Part shown: piece by piece, positions 40,708-48,958 of the stretch
Position numbering within the stretch: position 1 is the stretch's first letter
Layout of the letters: each line of letters opens with the position of its first letter
Program-made: the position numbers and the translations under genes
Source: Bradyrhizobium retamae
GTDB lineage: Bacteria > Pseudomonadota > Alphaproteobacteria > Rhizobiales > Xanthobacteraceae
Length of the DNA: 64,000 nucleotides
Reading direction: 5' to 3'
NCBI RefSeq assembly: GCF_001440415.1
Contig: NZ_LLYA01000002.1
Span: 62,001-126,000 of the forward strand
Notes under the pieces: generated by a model
What the model was told of the DNA's origin: nothing
Databases searched by the model: none
What the model saw: only the letters and a program-made list of their open reading frames with translations

Positions 40708-40736
40708 CTTGCGAACCAGAATCAAAAGTCTTATTT
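40708..40736 (+). promoter_or_regulatory. Candidate sigma70 promoter for the decarboxylase leader
   Basis: CTTGCG, 17-bp spacer, TTATTT; a start near 40743 would give a leader of about 465 nt before the decarboxylase ATG. Confidence 0.4.
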
Positions 40737-40742
40737 CCAGCC

Positions 40743-41207
40743 TTGCCCAATTTCGCACGTGCCTGTGGTCGTGTGTCAGTCGGTAGGTATCCGGACAAGA
40801 GGCCGGACAGCCGCCAAGGGATGAAGAACCGAGGGTCGCTCCTGTTCGAGTGGCCAGCATCTCTCTCAAGAGATGCCGTTGAAGGTCTCTCCATCCTTTG
40901 CAACCGTGACTGGCAGCCGGAGGCGAACCGGCGCACCCCGCTCTCAACGGGGGACGCGACTTAAAGCAACGACGGATCGGGCTTTTTTGGTCTCTACCGG
41001 CATTCCACCGCCGGCGCGGGCTACTGAAAAGGCTTGTCCTTCATTGCCAGGTGAGCGGGCGGGAAAATTCCCAACCAATCCACGGCAGCACAATTCGGTT
41101 CTTGAGTTCGAGGCTTCGTCGCGTCTCCATCGTGCGGCAACGCCAAAGCACTCACGTCCGAGATCAAATTTGAACGGGACCCGTCGCTGGGCCGTTTGGA
41201 GGGTGCT
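40743..41207 (+). ncRNA. speF-type structured leader RNA (candidate)
   Basis: The 656-bp gap before the ornithine decarboxylase gene has no coding frame of quality but several hairpins: GCATCTCT-CTCA-AGAGATGC (40857-40876), GCCGG/CCGGC (40916-40932), CCCCG-CTCTCAA-CGGGG, and a T-run at about 40983. An RNA motif of about 400 nt named speF is established upstream of ornithine decarboxylase genes in alphaproteobacteria; position and size fit. I did not align it to the model. Boundaries are approximate. Confidence 0.55.
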
Positions 41208-42350
41208 ATGACCGAACGTATTCAGGAATTCCTGCGTAACCGCCGCAGCGAGGGCCACGACACCGAGCCGTGCCTCGTCGTCGACCTCGAAGTCGTGCGC
41301 GACAATTACCAGACCTTTGCCAAGGCGCTGCCGGACAGCCGCGTGTTCTACGCGGTGAAGGCCAATCCGGCCCCCGAAGTGCTGTCGCTGCTCGCCTCCA
41401 TGGGCTCCTGCTTCGACACCGCGACGGTTGCCGAAATCGAAATGGCGATGGCTGCCGGTGCGACGCCGGACCGCATCTCCTATGGCAACACGATCAAGAA
41501 GGAGCGCGACATCGCGCGCGCCTTCGCGCTCGGCATTCGCCTGTTTGCGGTCGACTGCGCCGCCGAAGTCGAGAAGATCGCGCGCGCCGCTCCCGGCGCA
41601 AAAGTGTTCTGCCGCATCCTCTATGACTGCGCCGGCGCCGAATGGCCGCTGTCGCGGAAGTTCGGCTGCGACCCGGAGATGGCGGTCGAGGTGCTCGACC
41701 TCGCCAAGCGTCTGGGGCTGGAGCCGGTCGGCATCTCGTTCCATGTCGGCTCGCAGCAGCGCAAGGTGAAGGCGTGGGACCGCGCGCTGGCGATGGCCTC
41801 GACGGTGTTCCGGGACTGCGCGGAGCGCGGGATCAACCTGTCCATGGTCAACATGGGCGGCGGCTTCCCGACCAAGTACCTCAAGGACGTTCCTCCGGTC
41901 CTGCAATACGGCCGGTCGATCTTCCGTGCGCTTCGCAAGCACTTCGGCAACCAGATCCCGGAGACCATCATCGAACCGGGCCGCGGCATGGTCGGCAACG
42001 CCGGGATCATCGAGACCGAAGTCGTCCTGATCTCCAGGAAGAGCGACGAGGACGAGGTGCGCTGGGTGTATCTCGACATCGGCAAGTTCGGCGGCCTCGC
42101 CGAGACGATGGACGAGTCGATCCGCTACGCCATCCGCACGCCGCATGACGGCGCGGAGATGACGCCGTGCGTGCTCGCAGGCCCCACCTGCGATAGCGCC
42201 GACGTGCTGTACGAGAAGATGCCGTACCCGCTTCCGGTGACGCTCGAGATCGGCGACAAGCTGCTGATCGAAGGCACCGGGGCCTACACGTCGACCTACT
42301 CGTCGGTGGCGTTCAACGGCATCCCGCCGCTCAGGACCTACCACATCTGA
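41208..42350 (+). CDS. speF: Type III PLP-dependent decarboxylase, ornithine decarboxylase
   Basis: 380 residues from ATG 41208 with TTTGGAGGG upstream. Alanine-racemase-fold decarboxylase: PLP Lys K51 in FYAVKANP, FHVGSQQ, the phosphate-binding EPGRGMVG and the active-site Cys block GPTCDSADVL. It makes putrescine from ornithine; lysine decarboxylation is possible for this family. Homospermidine synthase, which uses putrescine, is encoded three genes downstream, supporting the assignment. The symbol follows the speF leader; the fold differs from E. coli SpeF. Confidence 0.85.
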   Translation: MTERIQEFLRNRRSEGHDTEPCLVVDLEVVRDNYQTFAKALPDSRVFYAVKANPAPEVLSLLASMGSCFDTATVAEIEMAMAAGATPDRISYGNTIKKERDIARAFALGIRLFAVDCAAEVEKIARAAPGAKVFCRILYDCAGAEWPLSRKFGCDPEMAVEVLDLAKRLGLEPVGISFHVGSQQRKVKAWDRALAMASTVFRDCAERGINLSMVNMGGGFPTKYLKDVPPVLQYGRSIFRALRKHFGNQIPETIIEPGRGMVGNAGIIETEVVLISRKSDEDEVRWVYLDIGKFGGLAETMDESIRYAIRTPHDGAEMTPCVLAGPTCDSADVLYEKMPYPLPVTLEIGDKLLIEGTGAYTSTYSSVAFNGIPPLRTYHI

Positions 42351-42377
42351 GCTGCCTCTTTTTGAGGCTCGAGTAAC

Positions 42378-42399
42378 GGGAGCCGGTGCGCCGGCTCCC
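42378..42399 (+). terminator. Hairpin after the decarboxylase gene
   Basis: GGGAGCCGG-TGCG-CCGGCTCCC, a 9-bp perfect stem but followed by TCCCCG, with no T-run; intrinsic termination is therefore uncertain. Confidence 0.45.
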
Positions 42400-42471
42400 T
42401 CCCCGTCATCTGCGATTTGAAGACAACGCTTCGCGCGGCTGCCCTGCCGTGGAAGCGGGGACTGACGTGCC

Positions 42472-43077
42472 ATGACTGCTTTGCGGAAGACCACTGTTGC
42501 CCTGCTCCCCGATGCCGCTCCGCTTGCGATCCGCAGCGAGCGGGCCTCGGACGTCGCCGCGCGCGAGGCGCTGCTGGATGCCTGCTTTGGCGACAACCGC
42601 CATATGCGCGCCTGCCAGCGCCTGCGCGATGGACGCGCGCCCGCCGAAGGCCTTAGCCTTTCGGCTGTGAGCAAGGGCCGGCTGGTCGGTACGTTGCGGT
42701 TGTGGCACGTCAGCGCCGGGGGCATCCCGGCGCTCATGCTCGGCCCGCTGGCGGTGGAGGCTTGCTCCCGCCAGCTCGGGGTCGGGGCTGCGCTGATGGA
42801 CCACGCGCTCGCGGCGGCGAAGGCGCGTGGCCATCGCGCGGTAGTCCTGCTGGGCGATGCGCCGTACTACGCCCGCTTCGGCTTCTCGGCCGCGAAGACC
42901 AGCGAGCTGTCGCTGCCGGGCGCCTTCGATCGCGACCGGCTGCTCGGCCTGGAGCTTTGCGATGGCGCGCTTGACGGCGCCTGCGGCATGATCGTTCCGA
43001 CCGGTGAACGCTCGCCGAAAACAAAGGCAGTGCGGGCCAGGAAGGCGAAGTCCTTGCTCCTGCCGCGCGTGGCCTGA
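42472..43077 (+). CDS. GNAT-family N-acetyltransferase
   Basis: 201 residues, ATG 42472. YhbS-like GNAT fold: LAIRSERASDVAAREALLDA at the N-terminus, MLGPLAVEACSRQLGVGAAL (acetyl-CoA pyrophosphate loop, variant QLGVGA) and LGDAPYYARFGFSAAK. Located between ornithine decarboxylase and homospermidine synthase on the same strand, so polyamine acetylation is a possibility, not shown. Confidence 0.85.
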   Translation: MTALRKTTVALLPDAAPLAIRSERASDVAAREALLDACFGDNRHMRACQRLRDGRAPAEGLSLSAVSKGRLVGTLRLWHVSAGGIPALMLGPLAVEACSRQLGVGAALMDHALAAAKARGHRAVVLLGDAPYYARFGFSAAKTSELSLPGAFDRDRLLGLELCDGALDGACGMIVPTGERSPKTKAVRARKAKSLLLPRVA

Positions 43078-43081
43078 AAGC

Positions 43082-43243
43082 ATGTCGGAGTGCCCTCCCG
43101 CCGCCGTGCGCCCGCGCTGGCGCAGCGCCGTCACGACCGTCCTCCTGGTCATGATCTCGGTCATGATCGTCAGGGACATTCTCGTGCGTCGCTGGAGCGG
43201 CGGCGCGCCGCCGGCCGCCGACTTCACCCGGCATTCCCGGTGA
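43082..43243 (+). CDS. Small membrane protein, 53 aa
   Basis: ATG 43082, 4 bp after the acetyltransferase stop. One hydrophobic helix (SAVTTVLLVMISVMIVRDIL) with basic flanks. It may be a real micro-protein or a chance frame; placement tightly after the GNAT gene and the clean helix favour the former. Confidence 0.5.
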   Translation: MSECPPAAVRPRWRSAVTTVLLVMISVMIVRDILVRRWSGGAPPAADFTRHSR

Positions 43244-43340
43244 CGTCGCCAGGGGTTGCGCGCGCCGGGGAAAAGCCCTTAAACCGCGCCCATCCCGCCG
43301 CCGGATCATTCCCAGGATCGTTCCCAAGATCGAGGTTCCG

Positions 43341-43730
43341 ATGCCCCGCCGCCTGATTTCCACCGGCTCGCCGTTCGAGAAGACCGCCGGCTACAGCCGC
43401 GCCGTCATCGACGGCGATTTCGCCTTCGTCGCCGGCACCACCGGCTACGACTATAAGACCATGGTCATTCCGGCCGATATCACGAGCCAGGCGCGCAACT
43501 GCTTTGGCAATATCGAGGCAGCCCTGAAGGAGGGCGGCTTTGCGATGGCCGATATCGTCCGCGCCACCTACTACATCACCGACATTGCCGATGCGGACGC
43601 CTTCTTTGCGGTCTGCGGCGAAATCTTCGGCGAGATCCGCCCGGCCACAACGCTCCTCGTCGTCGCGGGGCTCTACAAGCCCGAGATGAAGATCGAGATC
43701 GAAGTGACGGCCAAGCGCCGCACCGCCTGA
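43341..43730 (+). CDS. RidA/YjgF-family protein
   Basis: 129 residues, ATG 43341. Core FAFVAGTTGYDY, IEAALKEGGFAMADIVRATYYITDI and PATTLLVVAGLYKPEMKIEIE match the RidA/YjgF/UK114 family, enamine/imine deaminases protecting PLP enzymes from 2-aminoacrylate. The RidA-type Arg before the C-terminal segment is replaced (the motif PATTL has no RxxxxV Arg near it), so canonical deaminase activity is uncertain. Close to a PLP decarboxylase. Confidence 0.88.
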   Translation: MPRRLISTGSPFEKTAGYSRAVIDGDFAFVAGTTGYDYKTMVIPADITSQARNCFGNIEAALKEGGFAMADIVRATYYITDIADADAFFAVCGEIFGEIRPATTLLVVAGLYKPEMKIEIEVTAKRRTA

Positions 43731-43771
43731 TCCCTCCATTCCCACGAATTTTTGTTTCCGGAGACCGACTG

Positions 43772-45202
43772 ATGAACGCACTCGCAAAAATTCACGCGAA
43801 AGTCACTGGGCCCATCGTGATGATCGGCTTCGGTTCGATCGGCAAGGGTAAGCTGCCCTTGATCGAGCGCCATTTCGACTATGACAAGTCGCGCTTCGTC
43901 ATCATCGATCCGCATGAGGATGGCGAGCTCGCCAAGAAACACGGCGTGCGCTTCATCAAGCAAGCCGTGACCCGCGACAATTATCGCGAATTCCTGATCC
44001 CGCTGCTCACCGAAGGCGGCGGCCAGGGATTCTGCATCAATCTCTCCGTCGACACCTCCTCGGTCGACATCATGACCATGTGCCGGGAGATCGGCGCGCT
44101 CTACATCGATACCGTGGTGGAGCCCTGGGCGGGTTTCTATTTCGACAAGAACATCGGTCCCGAAAAGCGCTCCAACTACGCCCTGCGCGAGACCTTGCTC
44201 GCCGCCAAGCACAAGAGTCCGGGCGGCACGACCGCCGTCTCCACCTGCGGTGCCAATCCCGGCATGGTATCCTGGTTCGTCAAGCAGGCGCTGCTCGATA
44301 TCGCTCGCGACACCAACACGCCTTTCAACGAGCCGAAGAGCCGCGAGGGTTGGGGGCAGCTCGCGCAGAAGCTTGGCGTCAAAGGCATCCACATCGCCGA
44401 GCGCGACACCCAGCGCTCCAGGAATCCGAAGCCGATGAACGTGTTCGTCAACACCTGGTCGGTAGAAGGGTTCGTGTCCGAGGGCATGCAGCCGGCCGAG
44501 CTCGGCTGGGGCACCCATGAGAAATGGATGCCGGATAACGGCCGCCAGCACACCGAAGGCTGCGGTGCGGCGATCTATCTGCTGCAGCCCGGCGCCAACA
44601 CCCGCGTCCGTTCATGGTGCCCGACGCCGGGGCCGCAATACGGTTTCCTCGTCACCCACAACGAGTCGATCTCGATTGCGGACTATTTCACGCTACGCGA
44701 TGGCAACGAGGTGATCTATCGCCCGACCTGCCACTACGCCTACCACCCAGCCAACGACGCCGTGCTGTCGCTGCACGAGATTTTCGGCGCGACCGGCAAG
44801 ATGCAGCCGAGCTGGCACATTCTGGACGAGCACGAGGTCGTCGACGGCATCGACGAGCTCGGCGTGCTGCTCTACGGCCACGGCAAGAACGCCTATTGGT
44901 ATGGCTCGCAACTCTCGATCGAGGAGACCCGCCTCGTTGCGCCTTACCAGAACGCGACCGGCATGCAGGTGTCCTCGGCGGTGCTGGCCGGCATGGTGTG
45001 GGCGCTGGAGAATCCGGAAGCCGGCATCGTCGAGGCCGACGAGATGGATTTCCGCCGCTGCCTCGAAATCCAGATGCCGTATCTCGGCCCGGTGAAAGGG
45101 TTTTACACCGACTGGACGCCGCTGTCGGACCGGCCCGGCCTGTTCCCGGAGGATATCGACACGTCGGATCCCTGGCAGTTCAGGAACGTGCTGGTGCGGT
45201 AA
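43772..45202 (+). CDS. hss: Homospermidine synthase
   Basis: 476 residues, ATG 43772 with TTTCCGGAGA upstream. Rossmann dinucleotide motif IVMIGFGSIGKGKLPLIERH at about 15-35, then the bacterial homospermidine synthase blocks INLSVDTSSVDIM, VSTCGANPGMVSWFVKQAL and CPTPGPQYGFLVTHNESIS. It joins two putrescines (or putrescine with spermidine) using NAD+ to make sym-homospermidine, the main polyamine of many rhizobia. The family is widely conserved in Bradyrhizobium. Confidence 0.95.
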   Translation: MNALAKIHAKVTGPIVMIGFGSIGKGKLPLIERHFDYDKSRFVIIDPHEDGELAKKHGVRFIKQAVTRDNYREFLIPLLTEGGGQGFCINLSVDTSSVDIMTMCREIGALYIDTVVEPWAGFYFDKNIGPEKRSNYALRETLLAAKHKSPGGTTAVSTCGANPGMVSWFVKQALLDIARDTNTPFNEPKSREGWGQLAQKLGVKGIHIAERDTQRSRNPKPMNVFVNTWSVEGFVSEGMQPAELGWGTHEKWMPDNGRQHTEGCGAAIYLLQPGANTRVRSWCPTPGPQYGFLVTHNESISIADYFTLRDGNEVIYRPTCHYAYHPANDAVLSLHEIFGATGKMQPSWHILDEHEVVDGIDELGVLLYGHGKNAYWYGSQLSIEETRLVAPYQNATGMQVSSAVLAGMVWALENPEAGIVEADEMDFRRCLEIQMPYLGPVKGFYTDWTPLSDRPGLFPEDIDTSDPWQFRNVLVR

Positions 45203-45215
45203 CACCGCAACACAG

Positions 45216-45240
45216 GCGCTGCAGCTCCCCGCTGCAGCGC
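45216..45240 (+). terminator. Hairpin after homospermidine synthase
   Basis: GCGCTGCAG-CTCCCCG-CTGCAGCGC, a perfect 9-bp stem followed by ACATTGTTT; a plausible terminator. Confidence 0.55.
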
Positions 45241-45409
45241 ACATTGTTTCCTCCATGACCTGGACCGGCGTAGAACTACGCACGAGCGCTCCCACCGCTC
45301 GTAACACTCGATTAATCCAATCGCGCCATCCTGAAGGGTGAATTTCTGCGAGGGCCCTTGGGCCGTCGCCAAGCTTTTGAGCGGCGGCTCCCTCGGTGGA
45401 GCGACCAAC

Positions 45410-45637
45410 ATGCGCAGCATCATTGCCATCGTGCTGTCGGCGGCGGCACTGGCGTCGTGCACGCCCGAGAGCGGCAGCAATGCTGACGTCACGGGCTCGA
45501 TCGACAATTGCGTCCGCAAGCTTTTCAGCCAGTACAATCCCAAGGACAAGAAGCAGTGCGTCGCGGTGTGCATCGCCTGCGAGCGCGGGGTCATGACGAC
45601 CTGCTCGACCGCCTGCACGCTCAGAGGCGCACAATAG
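45410..45637 (+). CDS. Small cysteine-rich lipoprotein, 75 aa
   Basis: ATG 45410. Short signal with lipobox ALAS-C (residues 13-17), then a 58-residue mature peptide containing seven further cysteines (CVAVCIAC and CERG, TTCSTAC). No domain recognised; the C-x3-C-x2-C pattern could bind a metal or form disulfides. Upstream in-frame starts would hide the lipobox. Divergent in function from both neighbours; it stands alone. Confidence 0.7.
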   Translation: MRSIIAIVLSAAALASCTPESGSNADVTGSIDNCVRKLFSQYNPKDKKQCVAVCIACERGVMTTCSTACTLRGAQ

Positions 45638-45661
45638 TCGCATCCCTGCGGCGGATCTCCG

Positions 45662-46399
45662 TTACGCGACGCCGCCGAGATAGAGCCGCTTGACGATGTC
45701 GTTGGCCTTCAATTCGTCGACCGACTGCGCAGCCACCGCGATCTCGCCGTGAACGATGATGTAGCCGCGGTCGGCGATCCGGATCGCCTGGTTGAAATTC
45801 TGCTCCGCCATCAGCACCGTCAGGCCGACGCGCTGCTTGAGCTCGCCGATCTTGGCAATGGTCTGCGACACCAATAGCGGCGACAGCCCCACGGAAGGCT
45901 CGTCGATCAAGAGCAGGCGCGGCGACGACATCAGCGCGCGCGCAATCGCCAGCATCTGCTGCTGTCCGCCGGACATGGTGCCGGCGAGCTGGCTGCGCCG
46001 CTCCTTCAGCACCGGAAATGTATCGAAGACGAGCGCGAGATTCTGCTGGATGGCGTTGCGGGCCATTTTCCTGAATGCGCCAAGCATCAGGTTTTCCGTC
46101 ACCGTCAGCTTGGGAAACAGCCGCCTCCCCTCCGGCACCAGCGCCACGCCGAGATCGACGATCGCCTCGGGCGAGAGCTTTGTGAGGTCATGCGCCACGC
46201 CGTCGATCGACAGCGCAAGCCGGCCTCTATCCGGGCGCACCAGGCCCATGACGCACTTCATCAGCGTGCTCTTGCCGTTGCCATTGGTGCCGAGCAAGGC
46301 CACGGTCTCGCCGGCCTCGACATGCAGCGTGACGCCGCGCAGCGCCTTAACGGCCCCGTAGCCGGCATCGAGGGCTTCGATAGCAAGGCTAAGTGCCAA
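45662..46399 (-). CDS. livF: Branched-chain/aromatic ABC transporter ATPase LivF type
   Basis: 245 residues. Walker A LLGTNGNGKSTLMK, signature AGTMSGGQQQMLAIARAL, Walker B LLLIDEPSVGLSP. It energises the membrane pair LivH/LivM with LivG. The livG stop lies 11 bp inside this gene's start. Last gene of the dioxygenase-transporter unit. Confidence 0.93.
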   Translation of the reverse strand: MALSLAIEALDAGYGAVKALRGVTLHVEAGETVALLGTNGNGKSTLMKCVMGLVRPDRGRLALSIDGVAHDLTKLSPEAIVDLGVALVPEGRRLFPKLTVTENLMLGAFRKMARNAIQQNLALVFDTFPVLKERRSQLAGTMSGGQQQMLAIARALMSSPRLLLIDEPSVGLSPLLVSQTIAKIGELKQRVGLTVLMAEQNFNQAIRIADRGYIIVHGEIAVAAQSVDELKANDIVKRLYLGGVA

Positions 46400-47123
46400 G
46401 ATAGGCCTCCTGCACCCGCTTGTTGGCCATCACCTCGCCAGGCGCGCCGAGCGCGATGATCTTTCCGGCGTCGAGACACATCACCCGCTCCGAAAAGCGC
46501 ATCACCGCCTGCATGATGTGCTCGATCATGATGATGGTGATGTCTTCCTCGCCAAGGCTGATCAGGAGGTCGAGCACCTCGTCGACCTCGGAAGACGACA
46601 GCCCGGCCATCGCCTCGTCCGAAATCAAGAGCTTCGGACGCACCGCCATCGCGCGGGCGAGCTCCATCTTGCGCAGCTCCACCTGGCTCAGCGTGTCGCT
46701 CGCGGCGCCGGCTTTCGAGGCGAGCCCCATCCGCGTCAGGATCGACATCGCGATTTCTTCCTCCGCCGCCGCTGGACCGGCGGCGGCGAAGTCGAGCCCG
46801 ACCATGAGGTTTTCCAGCACCGTCATGCTCCTGAACGGCCGCGGAATCTGGAAGCTGCGGGCAATGCCGCGGCGCGCGCGCAAGTGCGGCGGCAATTGCG
46901 TGATGTCCTCGCCGCAGAACACCACGCTGCCGACCTGCGGCTTCAACGCGCCGGAGATGCAGTTGATCAGCGTGGTCTTGCCCGAGCCGTTCGGGCCGAT
47001 CAGGCCGAACCGTTCGCCCTTTCGGATATCGACGCTGATATTGTCGAGCGCGGTGAAGCCGCCGAAGGTCCTTGTCAGAGTCCCCACCTGCAGCAGGGGT
47101 GCGTCGGCGGCTGCTGTATTCAT
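46389..47123 (-). CDS. livG: Branched-chain/aromatic ABC transporter ATPase LivG type
   Basis: 244 residues, Walker A LIGPNGSGKTTLIN and a Walker B ending LLISDEAMAGLSS. The signature loop is degenerate (DTLSQVELRKMELARAM: LSQ replaces LSGG), which is unusual; its partner LivF keeps the canonical signature. Overlaps livM by 4 bp (ATGA). Confidence 0.92.
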   Translation of the reverse strand: MNTAAADAPLLQVGTLTRTFGGFTALDNISVDIRKGERFGLIGPNGSGKTTLINCISGALKPQVGSVVFCGEDITQLPPHLRARRGIARSFQIPRPFRSMTVLENLMVGLDFAAAGPAAAEEEIAMSILTRMGLASKAGAASDTLSQVELRKMELARAMAVRPKLLISDEAMAGLSSSEVDEVLDLLISLGEEDITIIMIEHIMQAVMRFSERVMCLDAGKIIALGAPGEVMANKRVQEAYLGT

Positions 47124-48085
47124 TGCTTGCCCCCCGCGCGCAGACGGTAGCGCGGCCGCAACAGCCCAATGATGCCCTTCGGCGCGCCGACCACGAACAG
47201 CACCAGCATGATGCCGAGCACGAGCACGTTGACCTCCGAGGAGATGGTCACGGCGAGGAGCTGTTGCGTCGAGCCGAGCAGGATGGCCCCTAACACCGGG
47301 CCGATCCAGTGCGCGGTGCCGCCGATCAGCGCCATCGCCAGCGCCGAGACCGAGTAGCTCAGGTTGAACGCCGAGGACGGATCAGCATATTGCAGGTACA
47401 TGGCGGCGGGCGCGCCGGCCGCGGAAATCAGCGCGCCGGAGATCATGCAGGCGATCAGTTTCAGCTTCAGCGTCGGCACGCCGGTGCATTCGGCGGCGAG
47501 CTCGTCGTCCCTGAGAGCCTGCAGGCCGCGGCCGATCCGGGAATTCTGGACGTAGCGCGCGATCGCAATGGCGATGACGACCAGGACGGCCTGCACGAAA
47601 AACAGCATCTTCACATAGCTGTCGAACGGCGCCATCACCGGCGGCCGCTGGATCTGGATGCCGGCCGCGCCGCCGACGAACCGCCAGTTCATCACAAAGG
47701 TCTCGATGATGATCGCCAGCGCAATCGTGGCGATCGAGAAGAAGATGCCACGCATCCGCAAAGTGAGGAGGCCAACGCCAAAGCCGAGCGTCATGCCGAC
47801 GACGGCGGCGGCTGCGATCTGCACCACGAGCGGCGCGCCTGTCGCCTTGAACAGCGCTACCGCCGTATAGACGCCGACGCCGAAAAAGGCGTTGGTGCCG
47901 AAATTGACGTAACCGGCGTAGCCGCCGAGGATGCTCCAGGCAACCGCAAGCGCGATGAACTGCAGGATGACATAGCCGGCAAAAAACGGATACTCGTTGC
48001 GGACGATCTGTGTCATCGACAGCACGGCGACCAGGAAGACGGCGACGGCGGCCCAGAATGCGATGCTGTGGCTGCGCTTGTTCAT
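47120..48085 (-). CDS. livM: Branched-chain/aromatic ABC transporter permease LivM type
   Basis: 321 residues from the ATG at 48085; the longer frame to 48553 merely reads through livH out of frame. About eight membrane segments; GYVNFGTNAFFGVGVYTAV and the EAA-like loop RIGRGLQALRDDELAAECTG are characteristic of LivM. The start overlaps the livH stop by 4 bp. Confidence 0.92.
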   Translation of the reverse strand: MNKRSHSIAFWAAVAVFLVAVLSMTQIVRNEYPFFAGYVILQFIALAVAWSILGGYAGYVNFGTNAFFGVGVYTAVALFKATGAPLVVQIAAAAVVGMTLGFGVGLLTLRMRGIFFSIATIALAIIIETFVMNWRFVGGAAGIQIQRPPVMAPFDSYVKMLFFVQAVLVVIAIAIARYVQNSRIGRGLQALRDDELAAECTGVPTLKLKLIACMISGALISAAGAPAAMYLQYADPSSAFNLSYSVSALAMALIGGTAHWIGPVLGAILLGSTQQLLAVTISSEVNVLVLGIMLVLFVVGAPKGIIGLLRPRYRLRAGGKQ

Positions 48086-48957
48086 CGGCCCAGCAGACCT
48101 TGCGGCCGGACGGCGAGCACGCCGAGCAGCATTGCGAACGAGATCGCCGGCGCCCAGGAAGCCCCGAACAACGTCAGCACGATGGATTCGGCGACGCCGA
48201 GGATGATGGCGGCGATCAGCGTGCCGCTGATGCTGCCGAGCCCTGCCATGACGACGACGCAGAAGGTCCGCCCGATATAGGCGCGATCGAGCGTCGGCTC
48301 GACCGGCGCCACGATGATCAGGAGCGCACCGGCGATGCCGAGCACGGCGGTGGCGATGCCGAAGGCAAATTGCTTGATGCGGACCGGATTGGCGCCCATC
48401 AGCCGCAGCGCCTCCTCGTCCTGCGCGACCGCGCGGATCGCGCGGCCCATGAAGGTTTTCGACAGGTACACGGCAAGTAGCACTGTCAGCGCCAGCGCCA
48501 CCGCGAAAGCCACCAGTTGCCGGATCGGTATCCGAAACTCGCCGAACCGCCACGACTTGCCGATATAGGTCGCGGAAACCGAGCGCTGGTCGACGCCGAA
48601 TTGCAGGATGATCAACACCTCGATGATGAAGGCGATGCCGAAGAAGAAGGCGATGCCGCGGACGGCCGCATCGCTGCCACGCCGCTCGAAGGTTTCGTAG
48701 TAGACGCGGTAGGCGAGCAGGCCGAACACGAAGAACAGCGGCGTGATGGCGAGGCCCGCCAGCAACGGGTCGATGTCATAGCTCTCGTTGAGCTGGTACA
48801 CGCCATAGGAAGCCAGCACCAGGAATGCCGGATGCGCGACGTGGGGAACATCGAGCAATCCGAACGAGACGGACAAGCCGACGCTGACGGCTGCATAGAA
48901 ACAGCCGAGCAGCACGCCGAGCACGACTGCCCCAAGCAGCAGGTCCATCGAAAACAA
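48082..48957 (-). CDS. livH: Branched-chain/aromatic ABC transporter permease LivH type
   Basis: 291 residues, about eight membrane segments. VGLSVSFGLLDVPHVAHPAF near the N-terminus and the EAA-like loop FMGRAIRAVAQDEEALRLMG identify LivH. It begins 1 bp after the stop of the binding-protein gene. Confidence 0.92.
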   Translation of the reverse strand: MFSMDLLLGAVVLGVLLGCFYAAVSVGLSVSFGLLDVPHVAHPAFLVLASYGVYQLNESYDIDPLLAGLAITPLFFVFGLLAYRVYYETFERRGSDAAVRGIAFFFGIAFIIEVLIILQFGVDQRSVSATYIGKSWRFGEFRIPIRQLVAFAVALALTVLLAVYLSKTFMGRAIRAVAQDEEALRLMGANPVRIKQFAFGIATAVLGIAGALLIIVAPVEPTLDRAYIGRTFCVVVMAGLGSISGTLIAAIILGVAESIVLTLFGASWAPAISFAMLLGVLAVRPQGLLGR

Positions 48958-48958
48958 T

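Noticed and set aside
48086..48553. N-terminal extension of livM
   Set aside because: Reads out of frame through livH; the ATG at 48085 opens the first membrane helix.
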